In this document: in pieces, positions 1 through 7,489 of the stretch
How the letters are laid out: each line of letters begins with the position of its first letter
Position numbering within the stretch: position 1 is the first letter of the stretch
Source of the DNA: Lachnospiraceae bacterium
Lineage (GTDB): Bacteria; Bacillota; Clostridia; Lachnospirales; Lachnospiraceae
Assembly (NCBI GenBank): GCA_900766575.1
Contig: CAAFVW010000166.1
Location: 1-23,041 of the forward strand
Length of the DNA: 23,041 bases
Direction of reading: 5' to 3'
The notes under the pieces: generated by a model
Databases searched by the model: none
The model's input: the letters and a program-made list of their open reading frames with translations, nothing else
What the model was told of the DNA's origin: nothing
Translations under genes and position numbers: made by a program

Positions 1-1221
1 GCTGATGATGCAGCAGGCCTGTCCATCAGTGAGAAGATGAGAAAGCAGATCAGAGGTCTGACACAGGCTTCCCTGAACGCACAGGATGGTATCAGTGCAG
101 TACAGACCGCTGAAGGCGCTCTGACCGAAGTACACGATATGCTACAGAGAATGAACGAACTGGCAGTAAAGTCTGCAAACGGAACTAATTCCGAGGACGA
201 TCGTGGATATATTCAGGATGAGATTGATCAGCTGGTAAAGGAAATTGATCGTGTATCTGAGACCACCAAGTTCAATGAGACCTATCTGCTGAAAGGTGTA
301 AAAACAGACGAAGATGTAACTTCTCTTGATAGTGTTTCCATTAAGGCTGGTAAGGAATTTAAGGAATCGTTTACCATTAAAGCCGGAAGTAAATTTTATG
401 CAGTAGATGCAGCCGGAACTCAAAAAACTCTGGACGAGAACACAGCAAAAGATGAGCTCGCAAAGATTATTGATGCAGAAGGAAATGTCAAGGCGGGATA
501 CAAGATTTATAAAACAGAGGCTTCCACAGATGAATGGGGAGTTCAGCTGCCCGGTGATATTGCAACTGCAACTGATATTAAGAATGCGTTAGACGTTACA
601 GCCGAAGGATTGATGGATAGTACTGGTAAGGAAATCAAAGCAGCAGATTTGAAAACCTACTTTGATCAGAATGGTGTATATAAAGGTGGTTTATATTCCA
701 AATTATCTGCAGATGGTGCAGATGGTGGTACTGGCAAAAAGGGACAGCTTAAAGAAATCGGTGCGGATAGAATTGATGATTTTGTAACTGTCACAACCAA
801 GACTGGCAAGAAAATTGATGCGCTGAATCTGTCTTTGCACGTCGGCGCAGACGGAGAAGCTAGCAATAAGATAGATCTTTCTATCAAATCTATGAGCGCA
901 CAGGGAATTGGAGTATCTGATCTGAAAGTAAATACTGCTGATAGTGCTACAGCAGCTATCGAAACCCTTAAGAATGCCATTCAGACTGTATCCACCCAGC
1001 GTTCTGCACTTGGTGCTGTTCAGAACAGACTTGAGCACACCATCAACAACCTGGACAACGTAGTTGAGAATACCACCAGCGCAGAGAGCCAGATCCGTGA
1101 TACCGATATGGCTACTGAGATGGTTAAGTACTCCAACAACAACATCCTGGCTCAGGCAGGTCAGGCTATGCTGGCTCAGTCCAATCAGGCTAACCAGGGC
1201 GTACTGTCTCTGTTACAGTAA
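1..1221 (+). CDS. Flagellin, 5'-truncated by window edge
   Basis: Structural subunit of the flagellar filament, exported through the flagellar type III apparatus. The reading frame is open from base 1 and begins inside the conserved N-terminal D0/D1 region (ADDAAGLSISEKMR), so only about the first 40-50 residues lie outside the window; 406 residues are visible. The N-terminal helical part runs to about residue 100, followed by a variable, Gly/Lys/Asp-rich surface region (about 105-300). The conserved C-terminal D1/D0 helices follow and end in the typical AQSNQANQGVLSLLQ. The ends are well conserved with Firmicutes flagellins and the centre is lineage-specific. No neighbouring motility gene is present, so this may be a stand-alone fliC/hag-type gene. 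A strong terminator follows. Identification is very secure; the exact paralogue name is not. Confidence 0.96.
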   Translation, partial: ADDAAGLSISEKMRKQIRGLTQASLNAQDGISAVQTAEGALTEVHDMLQRMNELAVKSANGTNSEDDRGYIQDEIDQLVKEIDRVSETTKFNETYLLKGVKTDEDVTSLDSVSIKAGKEFKESFTIKAGSKFYAVDAAGTQKTLDENTAKDELAKIIDAEGNVKAGYKIYKTEASTDEWGVQLPGDIATATDIKNALDVTAEGLMDSTGKEIKAADLKTYFDQNGVYKGGLYSKLSADGADGGTGKKGQLKEIGADRIDDFVTVTTKTGKKIDALNLSLHVGADGEASNKIDLSIKSMSAQGIGVSDLKVNTADSATAAIETLKNAIQTVSTQRSALGAVQNRLEHTINNLDNVVENTTSAESQIRDTDMATEMVKYSNNNILAQAGQAMLAQSNQANQGVLSLLQ

Positions 1222-1286
1222 GCTTAAGCTGAGATCAGGTTGTTTCCTAAGAGGAACGAACCATATCTGTAAGAGTTATGTAAGAA

Positions 1287-1326
1287 CCAAAGGGCAGTCC
1301 ATGATGGGCTGCCCTTTGGCTTTAAT
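1287..1326. terminator. Rho-independent terminator shared by flagellin and hicB
   Basis: A 14-bp stem (1287-1300 with 1306-1319, one G-T wobble) closes a 5-nt loop and is followed by a T-rich tract on the plus strand. It lies between the convergent flagellin and hicB genes and the minus-strand side is also fairly T-rich, so it may work in both directions. Confidence 0.88.
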
Positions 1327-1747
1327 ATTTATGCATTTGTAGAGCGGACATGAGAGCCTCTTGAAGAACTTTTGATACATTGATTCCTGCCTTATCAGCC
1401 TCCACATTCAGCCAATGAGGAAGGGTTACATTTCGTCTGACAGATTTGGTATCTACTTTTCTCCGGTATTCTGCAAAGTCCACATCCACCAGGGAAACAT
1501 AGGACGTTCCGGATTTATAGAATTTCCCCTGTTCAATAGAAATATTGTTTATATCACTTGGTTCTGCCATTACTTCTTTTTTATCTTCTAATGTTATTCC
1601 CAACAGCCCGATTGCATCACGTGCCATATCAATGGCATTTGCGGTGCCGAATCCCTCTGTTAGAATATCAAGATCCGGAACTTCAATTAAAATGGTATCT
1701 TTTTTATCTGGCGTTTTTGTAAATATAACAGGATAGACTTTTTTCAA
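1322..1747 (-). CDS. hicB: HicB-family antitoxin
   Basis: Predicted antitoxin of a HicAB type II toxin-antitoxin pair, 141 residues. The N-terminal part (about 1-60, starting MKKVYPVIFTKTPDKK and including IEVPDLDILTEGFGTANA) matches the HicB fold that binds HicA. The C-terminal part (about 100-141, with RRNVTLPHWLNVEADKAG) looks like a ribbon-helix-helix DNA-binding domain, as expected of an antitoxin that represses its own operon. The start is TTG at 1747-1745, with AGGAGG upstream; no ATG lies at a suitable distance. The hicA toxin gene ends 18 bp upstream, so the order is toxin first, as in many hicAB loci. Family call is secure; activity is inferred. Confidence 0.88.
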   Translation of the reverse strand: MKKVYPVIFTKTPDKKDTILIEVPDLDILTEGFGTANAIDMARDAIGLLGITLEDKKEVMAEPSDINNISIEQGKFYKSGTSYVSLVDVDFAEYRRKVDTKSVRRNVTLPHWLNVEADKAGINVSKVLQEALMSALQMHKY

Positions 1748-1765
1748 TATGATTCCTCCTCTAAA

Positions 1766-1939
1766 TTATGATAAACCCCATTTATTAAGAATGGCCTGTG
1801 CGAGAGCCTCATTTATTTCTTTGTGCCTTGGAACTTGTTCTTGTTGTTGTCCACGAATGTATATGTCATGATTTCCACCATGACGATAGAATCTGAATCC
1901 TGCTTGCTTTAGCTTTTTAACGAGGATACGTTGCTTCAA
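1766..1939 (-). CDS. hicA: HicA-family mRNA interferase toxin (small, TTG start)
   Basis: A short gene of 57 residues, easily missed because it is under 60 codons and starts with TTG. The translation begins MKQRILVKKLKQAGF and contains RHGGNHDIYI and VPRHKEINEALAQAIL. These match the HicA (YcfA-like) double-stranded-RNA-binding fold: an N-terminal helix, a G-x-H-x-x-Y strand carrying the catalytic His (about residue 24) and the V-P-R-H motif. Known HicA proteins cleave mRNA, and HicB blocks them. A GGAGGAG Shine-Dalgarno sits 6 nt before TTG at 1939-1937; no in-frame ATG is available. It is followed by hicB on the same strand, and a promoter with a palindrome lies just upstream (1957-1985). 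The catalytic His is present, so the toxin is probably intact. Confidence 0.85.
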   Translation of the reverse strand: MKQRILVKKLKQAGFRFYRHGGNHDIYIRGQQQEQVPRHKEINEALAQAILNKWGLS

Positions 1940-1956
1940 TAAAACTCCTCCTTTGT

Positions 1957-1985
1957 ATTATACACACCGATGTGTATAAAATCAA
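1957..1985 (-). promoter_or_regulatory. hicAB promoter with palindromic operator
   Basis: Read on the minus strand there is TTGATT (-35, 1985-1980), a 17-bp spacer and a perfect TATAAT (-10, 1962-1957). Between them, and overlapping the -10, lies an inverted repeat with 9-bp perfect arms (1958-1966 and 1971-1979, core TATACACA/TGTGTATA, 4-bp centre). The position is ideal for repression by the HicB C-terminal DNA-binding domain. The promoter and palindrome are visible; the binding partner is inferred. Confidence 0.8.
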
Positions 1986-2339
1986 TAATGAAAATATGTG
2001 TTACCTTACAAAAAGTAGTTGTAAATAAGGGAAAATTGTGACCGCTGATGGGTCTATGGGAATTGTTAGAAGAAGTAAAATTACTTCCGATATCACCATA
2101 TCATACGAAATCTGTGTTGACAAGTTGGTAAAATGTCACAAATTTTTAAAACAGCATATTACCCAAATTCCAAGGGTCAAGATTTTGCTATTCTGCTACA
2201 TTGACAATGAGATAGATGTCTGTTATTCTCAGCTTGTAAGCAGATTTTTCTATTTCAATTTGTAATTATTCAGAACTAAGGCAATTTTCATAATTTGCGA
2301 ATGAAGTGATGAATCATTACATCAATTCTTTTATATCAG
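1986..2339. other. AT-rich intergenic stretch without a convincing gene
   Basis: About 350 bp with no recognisable protein. It holds a possible plus-strand sigma-A promoter (TTGACA at 2201-2206, 17-bp spacer, TATTCT at 2224-2229) and a weak terminator-like hairpin (2303-2311 with 2320-2328, one mismatch, followed by TTTTA). A copy of a motif related to the AAAAATGTTACA repeats found near 3060-3115 is at 2127-2140. Small open frames here (for instance from 2038 or 2048) show no family match and are probably chance. Confidence 0.5.
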
Positions 2340-2988
2340 CGCAAGTTGATGTCTTTGACTTCAGAGGAATCCCTGCTTAGATACCCATGAATGACAATAG
2401 AGCAGGGGAAGACATAGAAAGAAATCGGAAGATTTGTTTCATAAAGTGCCGTATATATTCTCCTGTGACAGTGTGGAAGGAGAATACAAATGGCAAAATC
2501 TGGAACTGCCTGAGGGCAAGGTACTGTTTCTCTGTACTTTCGATCCTTTTGGCATGGGATATGCAAAGTATTCGTTTCAGAATCTTTGTATGGAAGACAG
2601 GAAATTGTGCTTAGAGGACGGAACGCAGAAGATTTTTTATAATTGCATCAGCGATACGGAAGAGATACCGGAGCAATTAAAGTGTTTGTATGAATATATC
2701 AGAACCGGTCAGGTCGGAGACGACCTGACTCGAAGAATAGACAAGGCAGTAATCAGAGCCAGAAAGAATGAAGAGTGGAGGTCAGAGTACATGAAAGAAT
2801 TATTACATGATGATGACGTCAGAGCAGAAGGAAGAGCAGAAGGAAGAGAAGAGGGAGAACACTCTGGGAAAAATAAGATGATATTGTTAATATCCAGAAT
2901 GAGTTCGGGAGGAGATGCCGATAAGGTTGTACAGCTAGCTGATCCTGAAGTGTTGGAAGTAATGCAGGAAAAATACGGAATCAGATAA
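2340..2988 (+). pseudogene. Decayed PD-(D/E)XK nuclease-family transposase (Rpn/PDDEXK_2 type)
   Basis: The open part (about 2434-2988) matches the C-terminal half of the PD-(D/E)XK nuclease-family transposase proteins common in Lachnospiraceae. It carries the segment FLCTFDPFGMGYAKYSFQN, then the C-L-E-D-x-x-x-x-x-x-DGT-x-K-I-F-x-N stretch, the RIDKAVIRARKNEEWRSEYM helix and a short RAEG/REEG repeat before the C-terminal helix. The N-terminal catalytic part (E-x-Q region) is missing. Its likely last trace, NDNRAGEDIER, is in another frame at 2388-2420, so a frameshift lies near 2420-2435, and the frame upstream is stopped by TAG at 2398. Family size is usually about 280-320 residues; only about 184 remain open. 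The left boundary is approximate. Probably inactive. Confidence 0.72.
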
Positions 2989-3012
2989 TATAGTGTATTA
3001 AGTGGATACAGG

Positions 3013-3045
3013 AAGGGCATTCTATATGGATTGCCTTTTTTGTTT
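3013..3045 (+). terminator. Weak Rho-independent terminator after the PDDEXK remnant
   Basis: A 6-bp stem with one bulged G (AAGGGCA at 3013-3019 with TGCCTT at 3032-3037) is followed by a run of T residues. The stem is short, so the call is tentative. Confidence 0.45.
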
Positions 3046-3056
3046 TAATTAATTTT

Positions 3057-3135
3057 GGAAAAATGTGACGAAAAATGTTACAAATAAGGACTAAAAATCT
3101 CGGAAAAATGTTACAGCCGATGCAAAAGTTTTACA
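3057..3135 (+). repeat. Short direct repeats (GGAAAAATGTTACA-like) upstream of the oligopeptidase gene
   Basis: Three near-identical copies occur at 3057-3070 (ending TGTGACG), 3070-3082 and 3102-3115, with a weaker copy at 3122-3135 that runs into the putative -35 box. Each carries TGTNACA, itself a small palindrome. They may be regulator sites or simple repeat expansion. Confidence 0.6.
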
Positions 3136-3158
3136 TTCCGGGCAATTTAGGGTAAGAT
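3130..3158 (+). promoter_or_regulatory. Putative sigma-A promoter of the M3 oligoendopeptidase
   Basis: TTTACA (3130-3135), a 17-bp spacer and TAAGAT (3153-3158) lie 62 bp before the start codon. The -35 is 5/6 and the -10 is 4/6 of consensus. It is the best promoter match in this intergenic region. Confidence 0.5.
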
Positions 3159-3220
3159 AAAACAGCACAGTGCGAAAATGAAATTTTCACACATGAAAAC
3201 GCAGAAAGGACGATTTTACT

Positions 3221-4894
3221 ATGAAATTTCAGGACATGCCTTACGAAAGAATAGATTTTGCCAAAGTGCAGGAAGAGATGGGAGAGCTGATCCGGGAGCT
3301 GGATGCAGCGAAGAGCGGAGAGGAGCAGTTCGAGGTGCATAAGAAATATTATGCTCTGACAGACCGCGTGATGACATTGATGACGATTGCAAACATCCGC
3401 TTCGACATTGATACTTCCGATAAATTTTACGAGGAAGAGCACAAATATTATGATGAACAGGGGCCGGTATTCAGTAATCTGGTTCTGGCTTACCAGAAGA
3501 AGCTGTACGAATCTCCCTACAGAGCTTATCTGGAAGAGAAGATTGGCCCGGTGGCGTTCAAGAACATGGAACTGGCACAGAAATCCATGAGCGAAGCACT
3601 GATTCCGCTGATGCAGGAAGAAAATGCCCTGACCATGGAATATGACAAGCTCATTGCGAGTGCAAAGATTGATTTCGATGGCAAGGAGCTGAATCTGTCC
3701 CTGCTGCGTCCTTACCTCATCAACCCTGACCGAAATATCCGCAGACAGGCCTGGGAGAAAATGAGTGCATTCTTCCTGGAAAATGAGAAATCGCTGGATA
3801 GCATTTATGACAAACTTGTCAAGAACCGTACTGCACAGGCCAGAGCCTTAGGATATGAGAATTACCTGGAACTGGGTTATTACCGCATGAACCGTAACTG
3901 CTACGGCAAAAATGACGTAGAAGCGTTCCGTCAGCAGATCAGGGAATATTTTGTTCCCTTTGCGGAGAAACTGCATGACCGGAGAAGACAGCGCCTCGGT
4001 CTTGACAAACTCAGCTATATTGACGAGCAGGTATATTTCAGGGACGGCAACCCGGCTCCAACCGGCACACCTGAGGAAATCATGGCGGCAGGACAGAAGA
4101 TGTATCGCGAGCTGTCCCCGGAGACTGCGGAATTTTTTGATTTTATGATGGAGAATCAGCTGTTTGACGTATTGGGACGCAAGACCAAGAAAGCGGGCGG
4201 TTACATGACCTACCTGCCCCTGTATCATGCACCGTTTATTTTTGCTAACTTTAACGGCACCAGCGGCGATGTGGATGTAATTACCCATGAGTGCGGTCAT
4301 GCTTTCCAGGGGTATCTGTCCGGCACGGATCCTATCAGAGAACACGCGGATATCGGTATGGAGACCGCAGAGATTCACTCCATGTCCATGGAATTTTTCA
4401 CGGAAAAATGGATGAACCTGTTTTTCGGAGACAGAGCACAGGATTATGTGGAGATGCATCTGGAGGATGCGGCGGCATTTATCCCCTACGGCTGTATGGT
4501 GGATGAGTTCCAGCATATCGTTTATGAGAACCCGGAGCTGACACCGGCAGAGAGAAAGCAGGCATGGAGCCGTCTGGAGAGAGAATACAAACCACATCTG
4601 GATTATGAAGGAGATCCGTTCTTTGGACAGGGCGGATTCTGGCAGAAGCAGCTGCACATTTATGATTATCCGCTGTATTATATTGATTATTGTCTGGCAC
4701 AAACCTGTGCATTGCAGTACAAGGTGAAGATGGATGCTGATTTCGGGGAAGCATGGAAGATCTACCTGAAGCTTTGCAGACTCTCCGCCAGCGATTTTTA
4801 TACGAATATGATCAAAGAGGTTGGCCTGGACAGTCCTTTTGAGCCTGGATGCGTGAAAAATATCGTGGAAAAACTTGAAAAATATGTGAAATAG
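3221..4894 (+). CDS. M3 family oligoendopeptidase (PepF-like)
   Basis: Cytosolic zinc metallopeptidase that cleaves short peptides, 557 residues, a normal length for the clostridial PepF-like M3 group. The zinc-binding HECGH is at residues 356-360 (within VDVITHECGHAFQGYL), with His356, catalytic Glu357 and His360. The third ligand is expected in GMETAEIHSMSMEFF, probably Glu384. The N-terminal half is helical, as in other M3 enzymes. There is no signal peptide, in line with a role in peptide turnover inside the cell. The start is ATG at 3221, with AAAGGA about 11 nt upstream; translation from there begins MKFQDMPYERIDF, a typical start for the family. It is transcribed alone or with the next gene; no clear terminator follows. 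Family call is very secure, substrate range is not. Confidence 0.95.
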   Translation: MKFQDMPYERIDFAKVQEEMGELIRELDAAKSGEEQFEVHKKYYALTDRVMTLMTIANIRFDIDTSDKFYEEEHKYYDEQGPVFSNLVLAYQKKLYESPYRAYLEEKIGPVAFKNMELAQKSMSEALIPLMQEENALTMEYDKLIASAKIDFDGKELNLSLLRPYLINPDRNIRRQAWEKMSAFFLENEKSLDSIYDKLVKNRTAQARALGYENYLELGYYRMNRNCYGKNDVEAFRQQIREYFVPFAEKLHDRRRQRLGLDKLSYIDEQVYFRDGNPAPTGTPEEIMAAGQKMYRELSPETAEFFDFMMENQLFDVLGRKTKKAGGYMTYLPLYHAPFIFANFNGTSGDVDVITHECGHAFQGYLSGTDPIREHADIGMETAEIHSMSMEFFTEKWMNLFFGDRAQDYVEMHLEDAAAFIPYGCMVDEFQHIVYENPELTPAERKQAWSRLEREYKPHLDYEGDPFFGQGGFWQKQLHIYDYPLYYIDYCLAQTCALQYKVKMDADFGEAWKIYLKLCRLSASDFYTNMIKEVGLDSPFEPGCVKNIVEKLEKYVK

Positions 4895-4969
4895 CTTTCT
4901 TTTTCCCTGAAAATACGTTAAAATAAGAAGTCATTGAGACCTAAGACGCAGGAAGGAGACATGTAAGCA

Positions 4970-6553
4970 ATGTCTAATAATGAAAAAATTACAGAAAATA
5001 AGGAACAAACAGAACAGAAGGTCATGACCAAATATGACCGTAAGGTACAGAGACGTAAAGAAGAGAAGGAAAAGGAGAAAAAGGAAGAGCGCATCAGCAC
5101 AATAGTCGGCATCGTATTTCTCGTTGCACTGGTATGCCTTGTAGCATCTTTCCCGATTCGTACCTATCTGGCAACCCATGAGACCTATGTTGTGGTCAAT
5201 GGGGAAGCAGTCAATAAGGTAGAATTCGACTATGAATACAACCTGACCAAGAACAACTATATCACCCAGTACGGAAGCTATCTGACTTACTTCGGACTGG
5301 ACACCAGTAAGGATCTGTCCACGCAGATGTATTCCGATACTTTAAGCTGGAAGGATTACTTCGAGCAGATGGCAGTGGATAATCTGAAGCAGTCCAAGGC
5401 GCTGAAGGTAGCAGCTGATGCAGAAGGATTCACCTACGATACCACAGATGAGTACAATACTTTCAAGGATACCATCAAGACTTCCGCAGCAAGCGCCGGA
5501 GTATCCGAGAAAGAATATGTGCGTTCTATCTATGGCGATTATGCTACCATGGGCCGTATTGCAGAGTATGTGAAAAACGACATGGTTATGAATGCTTACT
5601 ATCAGAAATTGCAGGAGGGCAACGCTCCTTCTGATGATGAGATTCAGAGTTATTATGAGGAAAACAAGGCAAACTATGATTCCGTAGATTACCGCCTGAC
5701 CACGATCGAGGCAGATCTGCCCACAGAGCCTACCGAGCTGGCTGATCCTGTAGATGAGACTGCAGCAGCCACCGATACTGCATACCAGCCTTCCGATGCT
5801 GAGATTGCCAAGGCAATGGAAGATGCCAGGGTACTGGCTGACGATGCGGAGAAGACGGTAGCAACAGCAGGCGATGCGCATGAGAATGAGAAGAAGTCTT
5901 CTGTAAACTATCTGATCTCCGACTGGCTGTTCGATGATGCCAGAAAGGCAGGAGACACTACTGTCATTACTAATGATAACAGCCATTGCTACTATGTTGT
6001 AGCATTTGAACAGAGATATCTGGATGAGACACCTTCCGCAAATGTACGTGTGATCGTTCCTGCCGAGGACAAGAGCGGAGAAGAGATTCTGGATGAGTGG
6101 AAGAACGGAGCAGCTACTGAGGACAGCTTTGCAGAACTTTGCAAGAAGTATACACAGGATACTTCCGCAGCAGAGAACGGCGGTCTGTTCGAACAGGTAA
6201 CTTCCACAGGTATGACGGCAGAGTTGGGCGATTGGATCTTCGACAGCAGCCGTCAGGCAGGAGATACCGTGGCAATCACTGTTTCCGATACGACTTATGT
6301 ACTTTATTATGTAGGTCAGGATCAGCCCGAATGGAAGATCAGCATCAAGAACACCCTGGTATCTCAGGCAATGTCCCAGTATCTGGAAGATATTACCGCA
6401 GATATTACGGTAGAAGATCCGAAGGGTAAGCTGAATTATCTGAAGGTGCAGGCAGAAGAATCCGCAGCCGCTGAAACTGCGACAGCCGAGACCCAGGAGA
6501 TCACCGAGGAGCAGACCGCTGCTACCGAAGAGACCGCAACACAAGCACAGTAA
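4970..6553 (+). CDS. Membrane-anchored PrsA/SurA-like foldase with two parvulin-like segments
   Basis: Probable extracytoplasmic peptidyl-prolyl cis-trans isomerase or chaperone, 527 residues. A highly charged cytoplasmic N-terminus (1-42) is followed by one membrane segment (about 43-63, TIVGIVFLVALVCLV) with no lipobox, so the protein is anchored by an uncleaved signal anchor rather than a lipid. A SurA_N-like helical region spans about 70-225. Two similar halves follow: DWLFDDARKAGDT (from 318) ending YYVVAFEQR, and DWIFDSSRQAGDT (from 421) ending YVLYYVGQD. Each resembles the C-terminal part of a PPIC/rotamase domain, and the second (about 356-460, including FAELCKKYTQD and ENGGLF) is the more complete. 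The last 45 residues are a low-complexity Ala/Glu/Thr tail. GGAAGGAGA lies 10 nt before ATG 4970. Catalytic activity is not shown. Confidence 0.82.
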   Translation: MSNNEKITENKEQTEQKVMTKYDRKVQRRKEEKEKEKKEERISTIVGIVFLVALVCLVASFPIRTYLATHETYVVVNGEAVNKVEFDYEYNLTKNNYITQYGSYLTYFGLDTSKDLSTQMYSDTLSWKDYFEQMAVDNLKQSKALKVAADAEGFTYDTTDEYNTFKDTIKTSAASAGVSEKEYVRSIYGDYATMGRIAEYVKNDMVMNAYYQKLQEGNAPSDDEIQSYYEENKANYDSVDYRLTTIEADLPTEPTELADPVDETAAATDTAYQPSDAEIAKAMEDARVLADDAEKTVATAGDAHENEKKSSVNYLISDWLFDDARKAGDTTVITNDNSHCYYVVAFEQRYLDETPSANVRVIVPAEDKSGEEILDEWKNGAATEDSFAELCKKYTQDTSAAENGGLFEQVTSTGMTAELGDWIFDSSRQAGDTVAITVSDTTYVLYYVGQDQPEWKISIKNTLVSQAMSQYLEDITADITVEDPKGKLNYLKVQAEESAAAETATAETQEITEEQTAATEETATQAQ

Positions 6554-6587
6554 AGCTTGCTCAGGAACAGAACATAGACAACAGACA

Positions 6588-6626
6588 AGTACCTGTTTCA
6601 CTGCGCAAGCAGAAGAGACAGGTACT
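6588..6626 (+). other. Strong intercistronic hairpin capped by a GCAA tetraloop
   Basis: Outer stem 6588-6599 with 6615-6626 (12 bp, one G-T wobble), inner stem CTGC/GCAG and a GCAA loop. It lies between the foldase gene and the HAD gene. There is no U-tract, so it is not a classical terminator; it may protect or separate mRNA segments. Confidence 0.65.
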
Positions 6627-6650
6627 GTTAAGTTATGGGAGAGAGAAAAA

Positions 6651-7472
6651 ATGCAGGAAAAAGTTCTGGTATTAGACATTGACGGAACATTGACCAATTC
6701 CAAAAAAGAGATCACAGAGGCTACCAGGCAGGGAATCTGGAATATTTTGCAGCATGGTCACAAGGTGATTCTGGCCTCCGGCCGTCCAACGCCCGGTATG
6801 CGGAAGTGCGAAGAAGAACTGGAATTGAAAAAATACGGCGGATATCTTCTGTCTTTTAATGGTGCACGAATTGTAGAATGTAAGAGTGGGAAAGTGGTGT
6901 ACCAGAGAACGCTTCCGTTATCCATTGTTCCCGGATTATATGAATTTGCCAGAGAAAATGGCTGCGGTCTGATCACCTATCAGGGGCCGGGTGTCATCTC
7001 CGCTTTTGAGCCGGATGACTATGTGCAGTTGGAAGCCAGAATCAATGGGATTCCTATCAAGACGGTAGATAATTTCGTAGAGTATGTAAATTTTGACATT
7101 AATAAATGTCTGATGACGGCGCCGGAAGAGATTGCACCGGAATTAGAGAAGCAGCTACAGGAAAAATACAGTGAGGTCGCAAGCATCTATCGTTCCGAAC
7201 CGTTTTTCATTGAGATCATGCCGAAGGATGTAAATAAAGCAAATTCGCTGGATCATATGCTGGAAGGCATGGGATTGACGCGGGAGAATGCTATCTGTTG
7301 TGGGGATGGATACAATGACATTTCCATGATTGAATATGCGGGAACCGGTGTGGCCATGGGCAATGCCCAGCCGGAGGTAAAGGATGCGGCAGATTATATC
7401 ACCGGCACCAACGATGAGGACGGACTGGTGGAAGTGATTGATAAATTCATCATGAACCCGGAAGCAGAGTAG
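6651..7472 (+). CDS. Cof-type HAD-IIB family phosphatase
   Basis: Haloacid-dehalogenase-superfamily phosphohydrolase of the Cof/YidA type, 273 residues, which typically dephosphorylates small sugar or cofactor phosphates in the cytosol. Motif I is VLDIDGTLTNS (nucleophile Asp9, acid/base Asp11), motif II is LASGRPTPGM, the motif III Lys is in MPKDVNKANSL, and motif IV is GDGYNDISMIEYAG (Asp219 and Asp223), followed by GVAMGNA. The cap lies between motifs II and III, as in class IIB. The start is ATG 6651 after a purine-rich GGGAGAGAG. The CCA-adding enzyme gene begins 17 bp after the stop, so the two are co-transcribed. The substrate cannot be read from the sequence. Confidence 0.93.
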   Translation: MQEKVLVLDIDGTLTNSKKEITEATRQGIWNILQHGHKVILASGRPTPGMRKCEEELELKKYGGYLLSFNGARIVECKSGKVVYQRTLPLSIVPGLYEFARENGCGLITYQGPGVISAFEPDDYVQLEARINGIPIKTVDNFVEYVNFDINKCLMTAPEEIAPELEKQLQEKYSEVASIYRSEPFFIEIMPKDVNKANSLDHMLEGMGLTRENAICCGDGYNDISMIEYAGTGVAMGNAQPEVKDAADYITGTNDEDGLVEVIDKFIMNPEAE

Positions 7473-7489
7473 ACGGAGTGGAAGAGAAT

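Noticed and set aside
1238..1262. Hairpin in the flagellin 3' region (GGTT-TTCC with GGAA-AACC)
   Set aside because: Only two 4-bp helices around a 2x2 internal loop; too weak to call beside the much stronger terminator downstream.
2038..2265. Open frame of 75 codons, and a 27-codon frame from 2048
   Set aside because: No good ribosome binding site, no recognisable domain and AT-rich chance-like composition. Kept only as intergenic sequence.
2830..2865. Short repeated GCAGAAGGAAGA units as a possible tandem repeat element
   Set aside because: They encode the RAEGRAEGREEG stretch that is normal near the C-terminus of this transposase family.
4896..4924. Possible foldase promoter with TAAAAT at 4919-4924
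   Set aside because: The -10 is fair but no acceptable -35 lies at 16-18 bp.
5342..6715. Long antisense frame of 457 codons opposite the foldase gene
   Set aside because: Cys/Ile/Leu-rich translation with no domain; it is the shadow of a real gene with strong codon bias.
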